This document shows, one piece after another, positions 1 through 9,505 of a stretch of 64,000 nt of DNA. The stretch is from contig JACKDP010000002.1 of the NCBI GenBank assembly GCA_020633435.1, forward strand, positions 434,001-498,000, read 5' to 3'. Both the position numbers and the translations under genes were made by a program. A model generated the notes under the pieces. That model worked only from the letters and a program-made list of their open reading frames with translations, ran no database searches and was not told the origin of the DNA. Within the stretch, counting starts at the first letter, position 1. Each line of letters starts with the position of its first letter. The stretch is from Myxococcales bacterium (GTDB lineage: Bacteria > Myxococcota_A > Bradymonadia > UBA7976 > UBA1532).

Positions 1-941
<941 letters not shown>

Positions 942-945
<4 letters not shown>

Positions 946-2444
946 GGCGTCGGATGGTACCCCGGGTCCTCGCCTTCCGCCAGAGAGGCCGCGGCGGCGA
1001 GGACGTGCTTCTTGACGGTGCGGCGGTCGAGGCCGGTGACGCGGGCCACCTGCTCGTAGGTGCCGTGGGTCTCGTAGAGCGCCGCGCAGTAGCGATCGAG
1101 CAGCTCGACGGCCGTGAGCCCGCCCTGGGCGAGGGCCTGGGCGGCGGCGTCGGGGGCCTCGGCCACCGGCGCGGGCAGGTCGCGGCACCGGCCCGTGAGG
1201 AGGACGCGGCGGATGCACTGCTCCAGCTCGCGGACGTTGCCGGGCCAGGGGTGGGCGGGGCCCAGGTCGCGGGCGATGGCGGCCAGCACGTCGGCGGCGA
1301 CCTCGGGGGAGGGCTGGCCGAGGGTGCGGCGCACGAGGGTGGCCACGAGGGCCTCCAGGTCGGCGGGGCCGTCGGCGATGCGGTCGCGCAGGGCCGGCAC
1401 GGCGATGACGTCGGCGCAGAGGCGGTAGTAGAAGTCGTCGCGGAAGCGGCCCTCGGCGCGCAGCTTGTCGAGCGGCCGGTGGGTGGCGGCGATGACGCGG
1501 CCCGAGAACCGGCTGGCGGCGTGGCTGCCCACCGGGGTGAAGCTGCGCTCCTGCAGCACCCGCAACAGCTTGATCTGGATGGGGATGGAGACCTCCCCGA
1601 TCTCGTCGAGGAAGATGGCCCCGTGCGGGCTGCACCGGGCGAAGACGCCGTCGTGGTGGTCCACGGCGCCCGTGAAGGCGCCCTTGCGGTGGCCGAAGAG
1701 CTCCGACTCGATGAGGCTCTCGGGGTACTGGCTCAGGTTCAGGGTGACGAAGGCCTCGGCGAAGCTCTCGGTGAAGCGCTCGCGGGTGGCGTCCCAGGGG
1801 ATGTAGCCGGAGCGGCCGATGGCGGCGGCGGCGGCGCCCTTGCCGGTGCCCGTCTCGCCCAGGAGGATGGTGGAGAAGTCCTCCATCCGGTCCCAGAGCA
1901 GGCGCTCGTAGCGGCCCAGATCGCCCGTGAAGATGTTGTTCCAGAGGGACTCGCGCAGGGCCTGCACCGGCCGGCTCACGCCGGTGAGCCCCTCGGCGAT
2001 GAAGTACCAGGCGCGGTGCATCTGGAAGAAGAGCGACAAGAACCGCTCGGCCCGGGCCGGGGGGATGCTGCGGGCGACGAGCCAGGCCAGCAGGCTGCGG
2101 CCGAACGTCAGGGGGACGACCGTGGCGCCGGCGCTGATCTGGGCCCGGATGTGGGCGTCGAACTCGGCGCTGAACTTGTGGAAGGCCTCGAAGAGCACCC
2201 CGTACTCATAGAGCGTGCGGTCGGATTCCTCAGCGAAGTCGGAGCCTTCCAGGCGCCGGTCGATGGCCTCCAGGCGCACGGCGAGGCGCGAGACCGCCCG
2301 GGCGAGCTGATCGGGGTCGTCGCCGCTGGTGGCGGCGAGCTCGGCGTCGAGGGTGGCGCGGGCCGCGCTGAAGGGGTTGACGAGGGCGGCCTGGTTGACC
2401 TGGGTCAGGTAGGCGCGCTCGGTGTCGGTGAGTCGGGTGGCCAT
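942..2444 (-). CDS. Sigma-54-dependent transcriptional activator
   Basis: This 500-residue bacterial enhancer-binding protein should open sigma-54 RNA polymerase promoters using ATP. The C-terminal two thirds hold the AAA+ domain: Walker A GETGTGKG, sigma-54 contact loop GAFTGA, Walker B GAIFLDEIGEV, an arginine-finger region near FRDDFYYRL, and PWPGNVRELEQ. A Fis-type helix-turn-helix lies at the end (YEQVARVTGLDRRTVKKHV). The first ~180 residues are helical and are not a receiver, GAF or PAS domain that I recognise; similar proteins are common in myxobacteria. It is translationally coupled to deoC, so it may control deoC and whatever lies left of the window. The ATG at 2444 was chosen; an in-frame ATG at 2456 is possible. 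An extended -10 (TG-C-TATGCT, 2452-2460) lies just upstream of 2444. Confidence 0.92.
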
Positions 2445-2523
2445 GGCCCGGAGCATAGCAACGGCCGCTCCCCGGGCGTACCGCCCGGTTGACCTCGGGG
2501 GAGGGATGCGTCTTGATCCCCCC

Positions 2524-2958
2524 ATGCACCTGCCGCCCCCCGAAGACATCCTGCCCCACCGGCCGCCCTTCCTCTTCCTCGACCGCGTGCTGAGCTGCGG
2601 GGAGGGGGAGGCCGTGGCCGAGCGCTGCTTCGGGCCCGAGGAGCCCTTCTTCGCCGGGCACTTCCCGGAGCTGCCGGTGGTCCCGGGGGTCATCCTGGTG
2701 GAGGCCCTGGCCCAGACGCTCGCCTACCTGGTGCTGCGCGACCGGCCCGGCGAGATCATCCTGCTGACCGGGGTGGACGCCTGCCGCATCCGCCGGGCCG
2801 TGCGGCCGGGCGAGATCGTGACGTTCAGCGTGCGCATCGAGCGCGTCCGCCTGGGGCTGGCCCAGGCGAGCGGCCGGGCGACGGTGGGGGAAGAGCGGGT
2901 GCTCGAGGCGAAGCTGAGCGGCTACCTGGGCCGGCCCGGGGGGGCGGCGGGTCGTTGA
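2524..2958 (+). CDS. fabZ: 3-hydroxyacyl-[acyl-carrier-protein] dehydratase, FabZ/FabA-like hot-dog protein
   Basis: FabZ-type enzymes dehydrate 3-hydroxyacyl-ACP in fatty acid elongation. The 144-residue protein opens with the family segment ILPHRPPFLFLDRV and carries both catalytic residues: His46 in AGHFPELPVVPG and Glu60 in VILVEALAQ. Length fits the family (about 140-155). It stands alone between a regulator on the other strand and a lipoprotein, rather than in a lipid A or fab cluster, so it may serve a polyketide or special lipid pathway instead of bulk fatty acid synthesis. The start at 2524 fits FabZ homologues; an in-frame ATG at 2506 would add six residues, and the purine-rich GGGGGAGGG is too close to 2506 to serve it well. 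Confidence 0.85.
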   Translation: MHLPPPEDILPHRPPFLFLDRVLSCGEGEAVAERCFGPEEPFFAGHFPELPVVPGVILVEALAQTLAYLVLRDRPGEIILLTGVDACRIRRAVRPGEIVTFSVRIERVRLGLAQASGRATVGEERVLEAKLSGYLGRPGGAAGR

Positions 2959-3011
2959 CAGGGCGCACCTGCCGCCCGACACTGCCGCGGCTACGTTGAC
3001 AGGAGGACTCG

Positions 3012-4310
3012 ATGCGCACTCTGGCGATCGCGGCCCTGGCCCTGGCGGGGCTCTGGGGCTGTGGCGACAAGACGACGACGCCCGCCGCGGGCGAGAAGGC
3101 GGCGGCTGGCTCGGCGGCCCCCGTCTCGGCCCTGGGCACCCCGGCGAGCGGGGCGGCGGCGAAGCTGTCGCCCGACCTGGCCGGCAAGGTGGCCAACGCG
3201 GCGCAGCAGATCAAGGGGGCGAAGGCCATCGCCGGCGCCCTCGAGGACGGCAAGGCGGCCGCTGAGGCCCTGGCGGACGGCGGCGGGGAGGGCGTGAGCC
3301 CCGAGCAGCTCGAGAAGCTCCTGCTCGATCTCGCCACCTGCAAGGTGGACGACGCCGGCATCGAGCGGGACTGCGAGGCCAACAAGGCCTGGCGCGACGC
3401 CCGCAAGAACCGCGGCACGCTCATCAAGGACTGGAGCGGCCTGATGGCCGGCCTGGGCCAGAAGCACATCAAGAACGCCAGCCCGGCGGTGCGCATCCAG
3501 GCGGCCAGCCTGATGGGCTCCATCTTCGGGGCCTCGGGCGACAGCCAGAGCACCATCATCGACGCCGCCAAGGTGGAGTCGGATCCCCAGGTGCTCAAGG
3601 CGATGCTGCGGGCCGTGGCCTCGAGCATCAAGAAGAACGACGCCGTGCGGCAGCTGGCCCTGTCCCAGGCGGGCCACGCCGACGCGAAGATCCGCATGGA
3701 GGTGCTCTCGGCCCTGACCTCGTCGTGGGCCAAGGACACCGAGGGCACCCTCGAGAAGGCCATGGAGATGACGGAGAAGGACGAGAGCCCCGAGGTGCGC
3801 ATCTACGCGTGCCGGCGGCTCGGCGAGCGCGCCGACGAGCGCGCCCTGCCCCTGCTCCTCAAGCTGACGGCCGATCACAAGGCCGATCCCAAGCTGTACT
3901 CGGCCTGCGTGCGCGGCCTCATCGCCATGTGGTCGGCGCCGGTGCCCCACAAGACCCCGAGCGAGAAGGCCTACCAGGCGACGCTCGCCATCCTGAAGAA
4001 GAAGCCCCGCGACGAGGCGGCCCCGCCCTGGACGGCCATCTCGGCGGTGGAGTGGGCCTCCAAGGACCGCTTCCAGCAGGCCGCCCCCTGGTACAAGAAG
4101 GGCGATCTGATCGGGGCCCTGGCCGATCTGACGGCCGATCGCCAGGCCAACTGGCTGGCCCGCACCGCGGCCCTCGACGCCATGAAGCGCCTGGGCGCCG
4201 AGAACGGCGACTTCGAGAAGCTGAAGGCCGCCTACAACGACGTGAAGGACAAGCCGGGCACCGACAAGCACGTCTTCGACAAGATCGAGAAGCTCCTCGC
4301 CGGCAAGTAG
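3012..4310 (+). CDS. Putative lipoprotein with HEAT-like helical repeats
   Basis: The 432-residue product begins with a short signal peptide and lipobox (LAGLWGC, Cys17), then an Ala/Thr-rich linker. From about residue 100 the protein is helical, with repeated segments such as SPAVRIQAASLMGSIFG, DPQVLKAMLRAVASSI, DAKIRMEVLSALTSSW and SPEVRIYACRRLGERA. These resemble HEAT or Armadillo repeats, which form curved scaffolds for protein binding. Two cysteines near residue 115 could pair. An AGGAGG ribosome-binding site (3001-3006) sits seven bases before the ATG. No enzyme motif is visible. It probably acts as a membrane-anchored scaffold in the periplasm; the specific role is unknown. Confidence 0.8.
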   Translation: MRTLAIAALALAGLWGCGDKTTTPAAGEKAAAGSAAPVSALGTPASGAAAKLSPDLAGKVANAAQQIKGAKAIAGALEDGKAAAEALADGGGEGVSPEQLEKLLLDLATCKVDDAGIERDCEANKAWRDARKNRGTLIKDWSGLMAGLGQKHIKNASPAVRIQAASLMGSIFGASGDSQSTIIDAAKVESDPQVLKAMLRAVASSIKKNDAVRQLALSQAGHADAKIRMEVLSALTSSWAKDTEGTLEKAMEMTEKDESPEVRIYACRRLGERADERALPLLLKLTADHKADPKLYSACVRGLIAMWSAPVPHKTPSEKAYQATLAILKKKPRDEAAPPWTAISAVEWASKDRFQQAAPWYKKGDLIGALADLTADRQANWLARTAALDAMKRLGAENGDFEKLKAAYNDVKDKPGTDKHVFDKIEKLLAGK

Positions 4311-4350
4311 CCGGCGCCCCTCCCGAATCTCCCAGTCTTTTCGGCTGCTT

Positions 4351-4374
4351 GCGGGTGCCCGACCGGGCGCCCGC
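4351..4374. terminator. Strong stem-loop between convergent genes
   Basis: A 10-bp stem with one G-T pair and a GACC loop lies between the HEAT-like lipoprotein and the AgmX-like gene, which converge here. There is no T-tract on either side, so it may be a bidirectional or weak terminator, or only protect 3' ends. Confidence 0.45.
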
Positions 4375-4377
4375 GGG

Positions 4378-6082
4378 CTACAGCGACGTGTGGAAGAGCA
4401 CCGGGTACTCGACCGGGATGGCCTCGCCCTTGAACGCGGGGAAGCGCCACCGGCGGACCAGGCGCTCGAGGCAGGCGGCCAGCTCGGTGCCCTTGTACTT
4501 CTCGTCGAGGACGACGTTGCTGGTCTGGCCGGTGCGCTCGATGTTGAAGCGCAGCTTGATGCTGGCCTGGCGCATGGTGGGGTCGCGCTTGAGCTGGCGC
4601 TGGTAGCAGCCCTCGACGCCCCGCTTGTTCGTCTTGATCACCCCGGAGATGGTGCGCTGCTCGAGGGTGTCGGGCAGCTCCTCGACCTCGGCGGGGGCCT
4701 CGACCTTCTCGACGGGGGCCTCGACGCGGCCGCGATCGAGGGCGGCGAGGGCGCCGGTGGCGGCCTCCGTCTTCCAGCGCGGCCGAGGGCGGGGCGACGG
4801 GGCGCGGCGGCCAGGGGCGCGAGGCGGGCCGGGCGGCGACGGTGGGCGGCGCGGCGTCCGGCGCGGCGTCGGGCACGGCGGCGTCGACGACGGGGGCGCG
4901 GCGTCGGGCACGGCGGCGTCGACGACGGGGGGGCGCGGCGTCGGGCACGGCGGCGTCCGCGATGCGCGCCGGCACGGCGGCGGCGTCCTTCGGCGTCTCG
5001 GCGGGGCCGCGGCCCAGCAGGATGCCCGCGGCCAGGCCGCCCCCCAGGAGGAGCAGGCCGCCGAGCACGATCGGCAGCATGCTGCGCGGCGGCGGCGACC
5101 CGGGCGGCGTCGCCGCGAGCGGGGCGGCGGCCGCGTCATCGTCATCGTCGTCGTCCGCGGCCTCCTCGTCGGCCAGGGCCAGCTTCTCGTCGCCGAAGAA
5201 CAGGGCGTCCAGCTCGCGGGAGCTGCGCATCACCTCGCTGCTGGCGTCGGGGGCCGCGGGCGGCTCCGGCGGGGCCGGCGGGACCGACTCGACGACGGGC
5301 GGCGGCGGCGCGGGCATGGCCGAGGGCGCGTCGGGGATGGCCACGAGCGGGGCCGTCGACGGCGCGGGCGGATCGGGCGGCAGGGCCGGCGCCAGGGCGG
5401 TGTCGTGCCCCAGGTCGCTGCCCGGATCGCTCTCCTCGTCCAGGTCGTCCGAGAGGTCGTCGGAGAGATCGTCCAGCGGCGACGGCGGCAGCGCCGGGGC
5501 CAGGGACGTGTCGTGCTCGACGGGCGCGCCGGCGGCCTGCAGGAGCGCGGCGTCGGGCGTCATGGAGACCGTGGGGCGGTCCTCCTCGACGGCCCGGCCC
5601 GTCCAGGTGCCGGTGTTGCGCTCCTCGTCATCGTCGATGGCGGTCGGTGGCGCGCTCTTGCGGCGCGGCTGCAGGGGCGCCGGCGGGGCCTGGCCGGCTC
5701 GCGCCGCGAGGGCGGGGGGCAGGGGCGGCAGGCGCGGCGGGCCCCCCACGCGCAGCAGCGGCTGCAGCGCGGGCACGTCGGAGACGGCCGTCCACTGGGC
5801 CAGCACCTCCGACCACACCATGTCGCTGGCGGCCAGCTTGCCCTGGCGCACCATGTCCCGCAGCCGCTCCTCGGGCATCGGGCCCTCGGGGTCGCCCCCG
5901 GCGCGGACGTAGAACCACTCCACCTCGGCCGCCGGCGCCGCGCTGGGCGCGGCGGACGTCCGGGGATCGCGCACCACGATCACGTTCTCGCAGATCTTGC
6001 AGCGGATCTTGAGGAGGCGGTTGTGCACCTTCTCGTCGGAGAGCGTGTACCGCGTGCCGCAGTTCTCGCAGGCGAACTTCAT
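4378..6082 (-). CDS. AgmX/GltJ-like protein: zinc ribbon, GYF domain, transmembrane helix, TonB-like C-terminus (frame broken)
   Basis: The layout matches the AgmX/GltJ gliding-motility proteins of myxobacteria. A zinc ribbon (Cys5, 8, 28, 31) is followed by a GYF-like domain (residues ~55-105, VEWFYVRAGGDPEGP), a long acidic/Pro-rich disordered region, one transmembrane helix (MLPIVLGGLLLLGGG), an Ala/Pro/Asp linker, and a C-terminal domain of the TonB/AgmX type (GVIKTNKRGVEGCYQRQLKR to the end). GltJ sits in the inner membrane and links cytoplasmic polarity signals to periplasmic machinery. No single frame reads it through. The N-terminal part and the C-terminal domain lie in different frames, and the linker DNA between 4765 and 4935 holds the changes, including a 7-G run (4927-4933) and a 5-G run (4892-4896) in otherwise matching repeat units. 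Whether this is sequencing error or a real pseudogene cannot be told from the window. Confidence 0.75.
4861..4960. repeat. GC-rich ~36-bp repeat units in the AgmX-like linker
   Basis: Near-identical units encode the repeated VVDAAVPDAAP linker on the minus strand. They differ mainly in the length of a G run (5 G at 4892-4896, 7 G at 4927-4933). If both runs were 6 G, the frame would pass through both units unchanged. Confidence 0.7.
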
Positions 6083-6315
6083 GCTGGAGGGGGCTCCGCG
6101 TGGCCGCTGGCCTCCGGTCCCCCCGGAGGGAGCGCGAGGCATCGCGGTAGCCTACCAGCGAGGCCGGTGAGCGGCAAACTTCCACTGCGGCTGTGCGGCG
6201 CATCCGAGTCGGTTCGGGGCGCGGGCCGCAGCGATTTCACACCGGGACGGCGCCCCTGCGTATTGGGCTGTGTCAGCGGTGTGCCCGGCCCGGGGAGGGC
6301 CAGCCGCCGCGCGGC

Positions 6316-6345
6316 TTGACGAGGATGCGGGGCCACGCATAGCAT
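6316..6345 (+). promoter_or_regulatory. Candidate sigma-70 promoter for the Cys-rich lipoprotein
   Basis: TTGACG (6316-6321), an 18-bp spacer and TAGCAT (6340-6345) lie about 115 bases before the ATG at 6461. The 6083-6460 gap between divergent genes otherwise holds the palindrome at 6354-6368 and no recognisable gene. Confidence 0.45.
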
Positions 6346-6353
6346 GCGCCGGT

Positions 6354-6368
6354 TTGCATTCCATGCAA
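6354..6368. promoter_or_regulatory. Perfect palindrome TTGCAT-TCC-ATGCAA, candidate operator
   Basis: Six-base arms with a 3-base spacer begin 8 bases after the candidate -10 (6340-6345), so they cover the predicted transcription start. That is a common repressor position. No regulator is encoded next to it. Confidence 0.4.
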
Positions 6369-6460
6369 GCTCTTGATTTGACGAGGGAAATGCTCCCAGA
6401 TGGTGCCAATGCCGGGGGGCAGAGCGACGCCTGGGTCACTCCGGCGCGAGGGGAAGCGCG

Positions 6461-8617
6461 ATGAATCGACTGTGGGGCACGGCCCTCCTGGCCACCATGC
6501 TGGTGGCCTTCGGCTGTGATGATGGCGACGGCGGCAACGGCGGCGGCGCCGATGCGGCCGGCATGGGCGGCATGGGCGGCGGCGCCGGCGGCATGGGCGG
6601 CGGCGCCGGTGGCATGGGCGGCGGCGCCGGTGGCATGGGCGGCGGCGCCGGTGGCATGGGCGGCGGCATGGGCGGCATGGGCGGTGGCCAGGGTGGCGCC
6701 GGCGGCGGCGGCAACCTCGCGCCCTTCGGCGCGGCCTGCGGCCCCAACAACACCGACTGCCCCGCGCCCTCCGATGGCCAGTGCGACGACGGCCGCGACA
6801 ACGACCAGGACGGCCTCATCGACCTGGACGATCCCGAGTGCGACGACGAGACGGACACCTCCGAGGCCGACTTCTCCATCTGCCTCGACGCCCAGTGCGC
6901 CACCGGGGACTGCACGACGGCCGGCTTCGCCCTCTACGGCTACTGCACCCGCGAGTGCGAGGCGGACTTCGCCTGCGAGAACGCGGTGGACGGCCCCTAC
7001 GGCAACGAGTTCCGCTGCCTGACCGACGGCATCAACGGCACCTGCGCCCCGGGGAGCAACGCCCGCTGCGACGGCGCCGGCAACGGCATGTGCCCGGACG
7101 GCGAGGTCTGCAAGTTCCAGGCGGTGTTCGGCGCCGACGACTTCTACGGCGCCACCTGCCAGCCGGCGACCGAGGGCGGCGCGCCCTACGGCACCGTCTG
7201 CGACGACGACGACGTGATCTGCGCCAACGACATGTGCCTGTTCGGCCGCTGCCGCGCCTTCTGCGATCCCGAGGCGGCCAACAACCTGTGCACCGACGAG
7301 GAGAGCTGCATCGGCAACCTCTCCGTCAGCTCCGACGGCTCGGTGACCATCGACATCTGCGGCCCGAAGCTCTGCGCGAGCAACACCGAGTGCCCGGATG
7401 GCGAGTTCTGCAACATCACCCTCGACTTCAACGGCGCGCCCTTCCTCATCGGCATCTGCCTGGCCCCCGACGCCAGCGAGACCGCCGGCCTGGGCGATCG
7501 CTGCAACGCCGAGGGCTCCAACTGCCCCGGCATCTGCTTCGGTGAGGGCGCCGACTCCTACTGCTCGGCCCCCTGCGAGCAGGACAGCGACTGCCCCAAC
7601 GGCGCCTGCCAGCTCGTGAACTTCACCATCAGCGAGGACGGCCAGACCGCCCCCGCCAACATGTGCGTGCCGGCCACCGGCTCCGGCCGCGAGTGCGCCG
7701 TCGACGCCGACTGCGCCCCCGAGGGGGACATCCCCCAGGAGGCCTGCGAGTACACCCAGCGCCAGGAGCTGAACAACGGCCGCCCCGTGGGTGAGCCCCG
7801 CGTGACGGGCCGCTGCGCCGGCATCCCCCGCGGCGCCGTCGCCCCGGGCGAGGCCTGCAGCGACATCGTGCCCTGCCAGACCGAGCAGCTCTGCCTGCGC
7901 ATCAGCGGCAACAGCGTCTGCAGCAACGCCTGCCGCAACACCGCGGACTGCGCCGAGGACGCCATCTGCGCCCCCATCCAGTTCTCGGACGGCGTCTTCG
8001 TGGGCGCCTGCATCCCCGCCGAGGGCAGCCGCCTCTCCTGCGATCGCAACGGCGACTGCGGCGAGGGCGAGCACTGCGCCGTCAACGTGCTGCCCAACAG
8101 CGGCATCGTGGAGAAGCTCTGCCTCGCCAACCGCGGCGAGGGGGCGGCCGGGGCCGTCTGCGACCAGGACAGCGCCTGCCAGAGCGGCAGCTGCCGCGCC
8201 CGGACCACCCGGGTGGGCAGCGGCTACTGCGAGGGCGCCTGCCTGGACGACGCTGACTGCGCGGACGGGGACGAGGCCATGACCTGCGAGCAGCACCTCG
8301 TGTTCTCGATCGATCCCGACTCCGTCGAGGATGATCTGAGCGCCGGCTTCTGCGTGCCCTCGGCCGTCTGCGCCCTGTGCGCGTTCAACGGCACCCTGCC
8401 CTGCGGTGGCGACAACGTCTGCTCGACGGTGCGCTTCTCCGGCGGCCGCTCCGGCCCCGCCTGCCTGCCCCCCTGCGAGGGCCCCGGCGCCGAGTGCCCG
8501 GCCGCCCACACCTGCAGCGCCCGCCGCGGGGCGGACGGCGAGGCCATCGCCGGCGAGTTCGTCTGCACCCCCGACGACTCCGACGCCACCTGCGTCGACG
8601 CGCGCCCCCGCCGCTAG
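6461..8617 (+). CDS. Large Cys-rich lipoprotein with Gly/Met repeat linker
   Basis: This 718-residue exported protein has a signal peptide ending in a lipobox (VAFGC, Cys19). A spacer of GGMGGGA repeats (about residues 30-80) follows, then a long region with dozens of Cys residues in short spacings such as CPDGEVC, CAVDADCAPEG and CQSGSC. Near residue 107 there is an Asp-rich NDQDGLIDLDDPEC segment of the kind that binds calcium in thrombospondin-type repeats. The pattern fits a rigid, disulfide-bonded outer-surface protein anchored by lipid, with the Gly-rich part as a tether. No catalytic motif is visible. A GAGGGGAAG ribosome-binding site precedes the ATG. Proteins like this are typical of myxobacterial proteomes, and their functions are largely unknown. 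Confidence 0.8.
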   Translation: MNRLWGTALLATMLVAFGCDDGDGGNGGGADAAGMGGMGGGAGGMGGGAGGMGGGAGGMGGGAGGMGGGMGGMGGGQGGAGGGGNLAPFGAACGPNNTDCPAPSDGQCDDGRDNDQDGLIDLDDPECDDETDTSEADFSICLDAQCATGDCTTAGFALYGYCTRECEADFACENAVDGPYGNEFRCLTDGINGTCAPGSNARCDGAGNGMCPDGEVCKFQAVFGADDFYGATCQPATEGGAPYGTVCDDDDVICANDMCLFGRCRAFCDPEAANNLCTDEESCIGNLSVSSDGSVTIDICGPKLCASNTECPDGEFCNITLDFNGAPFLIGICLAPDASETAGLGDRCNAEGSNCPGICFGEGADSYCSAPCEQDSDCPNGACQLVNFTISEDGQTAPANMCVPATGSGRECAVDADCAPEGDIPQEACEYTQRQELNNGRPVGEPRVTGRCAGIPRGAVAPGEACSDIVPCQTEQLCLRISGNSVCSNACRNTADCAEDAICAPIQFSDGVFVGACIPAEGSRLSCDRNGDCGEGEHCAVNVLPNSGIVEKLCLANRGEGAAGAVCDQDSACQSGSCRARTTRVGSGYCEGACLDDADCADGDEAMTCEQHLVFSIDPDSVEDDLSAGFCVPSAVCALCAFNGTLPCGGDNVCSTVRFSGGRSGPACLPPCEGPGAECPAAHTCSARRGADGEAIAGEFVCTPDDSDATCVDARPRR
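6560..6690 (+). repeat. 21-bp tandem repeat encoding GGMGGGA
   Basis: About five near-perfect 21-bp units lie inside the lipoprotein coding region. Copy number changes would keep the reading frame and only alter tether length. Confidence 0.8.
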
Positions 8618-8663
8618 TCGCCGATCGGCGGTGCGTGGGCTGGCCTGCGCACCGCTTTTTGGC

Positions 8664-8669
8664 TAGCTT
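8664..8669 (+). promoter_or_regulatory. Candidate -10 (TAGCTT) abutting the methyltransferase start
   Basis: TAGCTT ends 8 bases before the ATG at 8678. Transcription would begin almost at the start codon, giving a leaderless mRNA. No clear -35 is visible, and no Shine-Dalgarno sequence is present. Confidence 0.3.
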
Positions 8670-8677
8670 CCCTCCCC

Positions 8678-9478
8678 ATGCACGCACCCTTTGATCTGGA
8701 CGCCGGGACCCGCGGCTTCTACGAGGACCCGGTCTACTACGACCACGAGTTCAAGAACCGCACCCAGGACGTGGCCTGGTACACCGACCGCTACGTCGAG
8801 GCGGGGGACGTGTGCCTGGAGCTGGCGGTGGGCAGCGCCCGCATCGCGGCGAAGGCCGTGCGGCGCGGGGCCCGCATCGTGGGCGTCGACCTGAGCGCCG
8901 AGATGCTGGCCCAGGCCGAGCGCCGGCGCAGCACGCTGCCGCTGAAGCTGCGCGACCACCTGGAGCTGCACCAGGCGGACATGCGCGACTTCGATCTGGG
9001 GCGCACGTTCTCGCTGATCACCTGTCCTTTCAACGCCTTCCAGCACCTGTACACCCGCGAGGACGTGGCGCGGTGCCTGGCGATGGTCCGCCGCCACCTG
9101 GCGCCGGGGGGGCGGTTCATCGTCGACGTGCTCATGCCCGACCTGGAGTACCTGTCGCGCTCGGCCCTGCGCTGGTACGCGGGCAGCCGGTTTCGGCACC
9201 CGCGGCACAACGCCTGGTACACCTACGCGGAGCGCAGCGCCTACGACCCCGTCCTGCAGCTCAACCAGATGTGGTTCCGCCTCGTGCGGGATCCGGGGGA
9301 GGAGTGGGGGCCCGAGGAGATCACCTTCCAGCTCTCCCACCGGGTCTTCTTCCCCCAGGAGATGGAGGCCCACCTGCACGCCGCCGGCCTGCGGCTGGTG
9401 GAGTTCCAGGGCGACTTCCAGGGCGCGCCCCTCGGCAAGGACGCCGAGTCGATGGTGGTCATCGCCGAGCTGGCCTGA
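8678..9478 (+). CDS. Class I SAM-dependent methyltransferase
   Basis: The 266-residue protein has a Rossmann methyltransferase core. Motif I is degenerate: CLELAVGSARIAAKAVRRG replaces the usual GxGxG run, with Ala-Val-Gly-Ser-Ala. Motif II ends in IVGVDLS, with the acidic residue that holds the ribose. A later strand gives HQADMRDFDL, then FSLITCPFNAFQHL and LAPGGRFIVDV. This arrangement matches small-molecule methyltransferases of the UbiE/Trm12-like group; the substrate cannot be read from sequence. It is transcribed alone and converges on the sugar epimerase, with a 27-base gap. Confidence 0.85.
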   Translation: MHAPFDLDAGTRGFYEDPVYYDHEFKNRTQDVAWYTDRYVEAGDVCLELAVGSARIAAKAVRRGARIVGVDLSAEMLAQAERRRSTLPLKLRDHLELHQADMRDFDLGRTFSLITCPFNAFQHLYTREDVARCLAMVRRHLAPGGRFIVDVLMPDLEYLSRSALRWYAGSRFRHPRHNAWYTYAERSAYDPVLQLNQMWFRLVRDPGEEWGPEEITFQLSHRVFFPQEMEAHLHAAGLRLVEFQGDFQGAPLGKDAESMVVIAELA

Positions 9479-9505
9479 CGGCCAGCGGCTCGGTCGCTCG
9501 ATCTC

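Noticed and set aside
2445..2693. Longer N-terminus for the sigma-54 activator, starting near 2693
   Set aside because: It would run antisense through the conserved start of the FabZ-like gene, and the added sequence is low-complexity Arg/Gly/Pro without family character.
2955..2960. TTGACA just after the FabZ-like stop as a -35 box
   Set aside because: No acceptable -10 occurs at 15-19 bases; the nearest TACGTT is 31 bases away.
6560..6690. Short tandem repeats as a CRISPR array
   Set aside because: The 21-bp units are contiguous with no spacers and encode a Gly/Met linker in frame.
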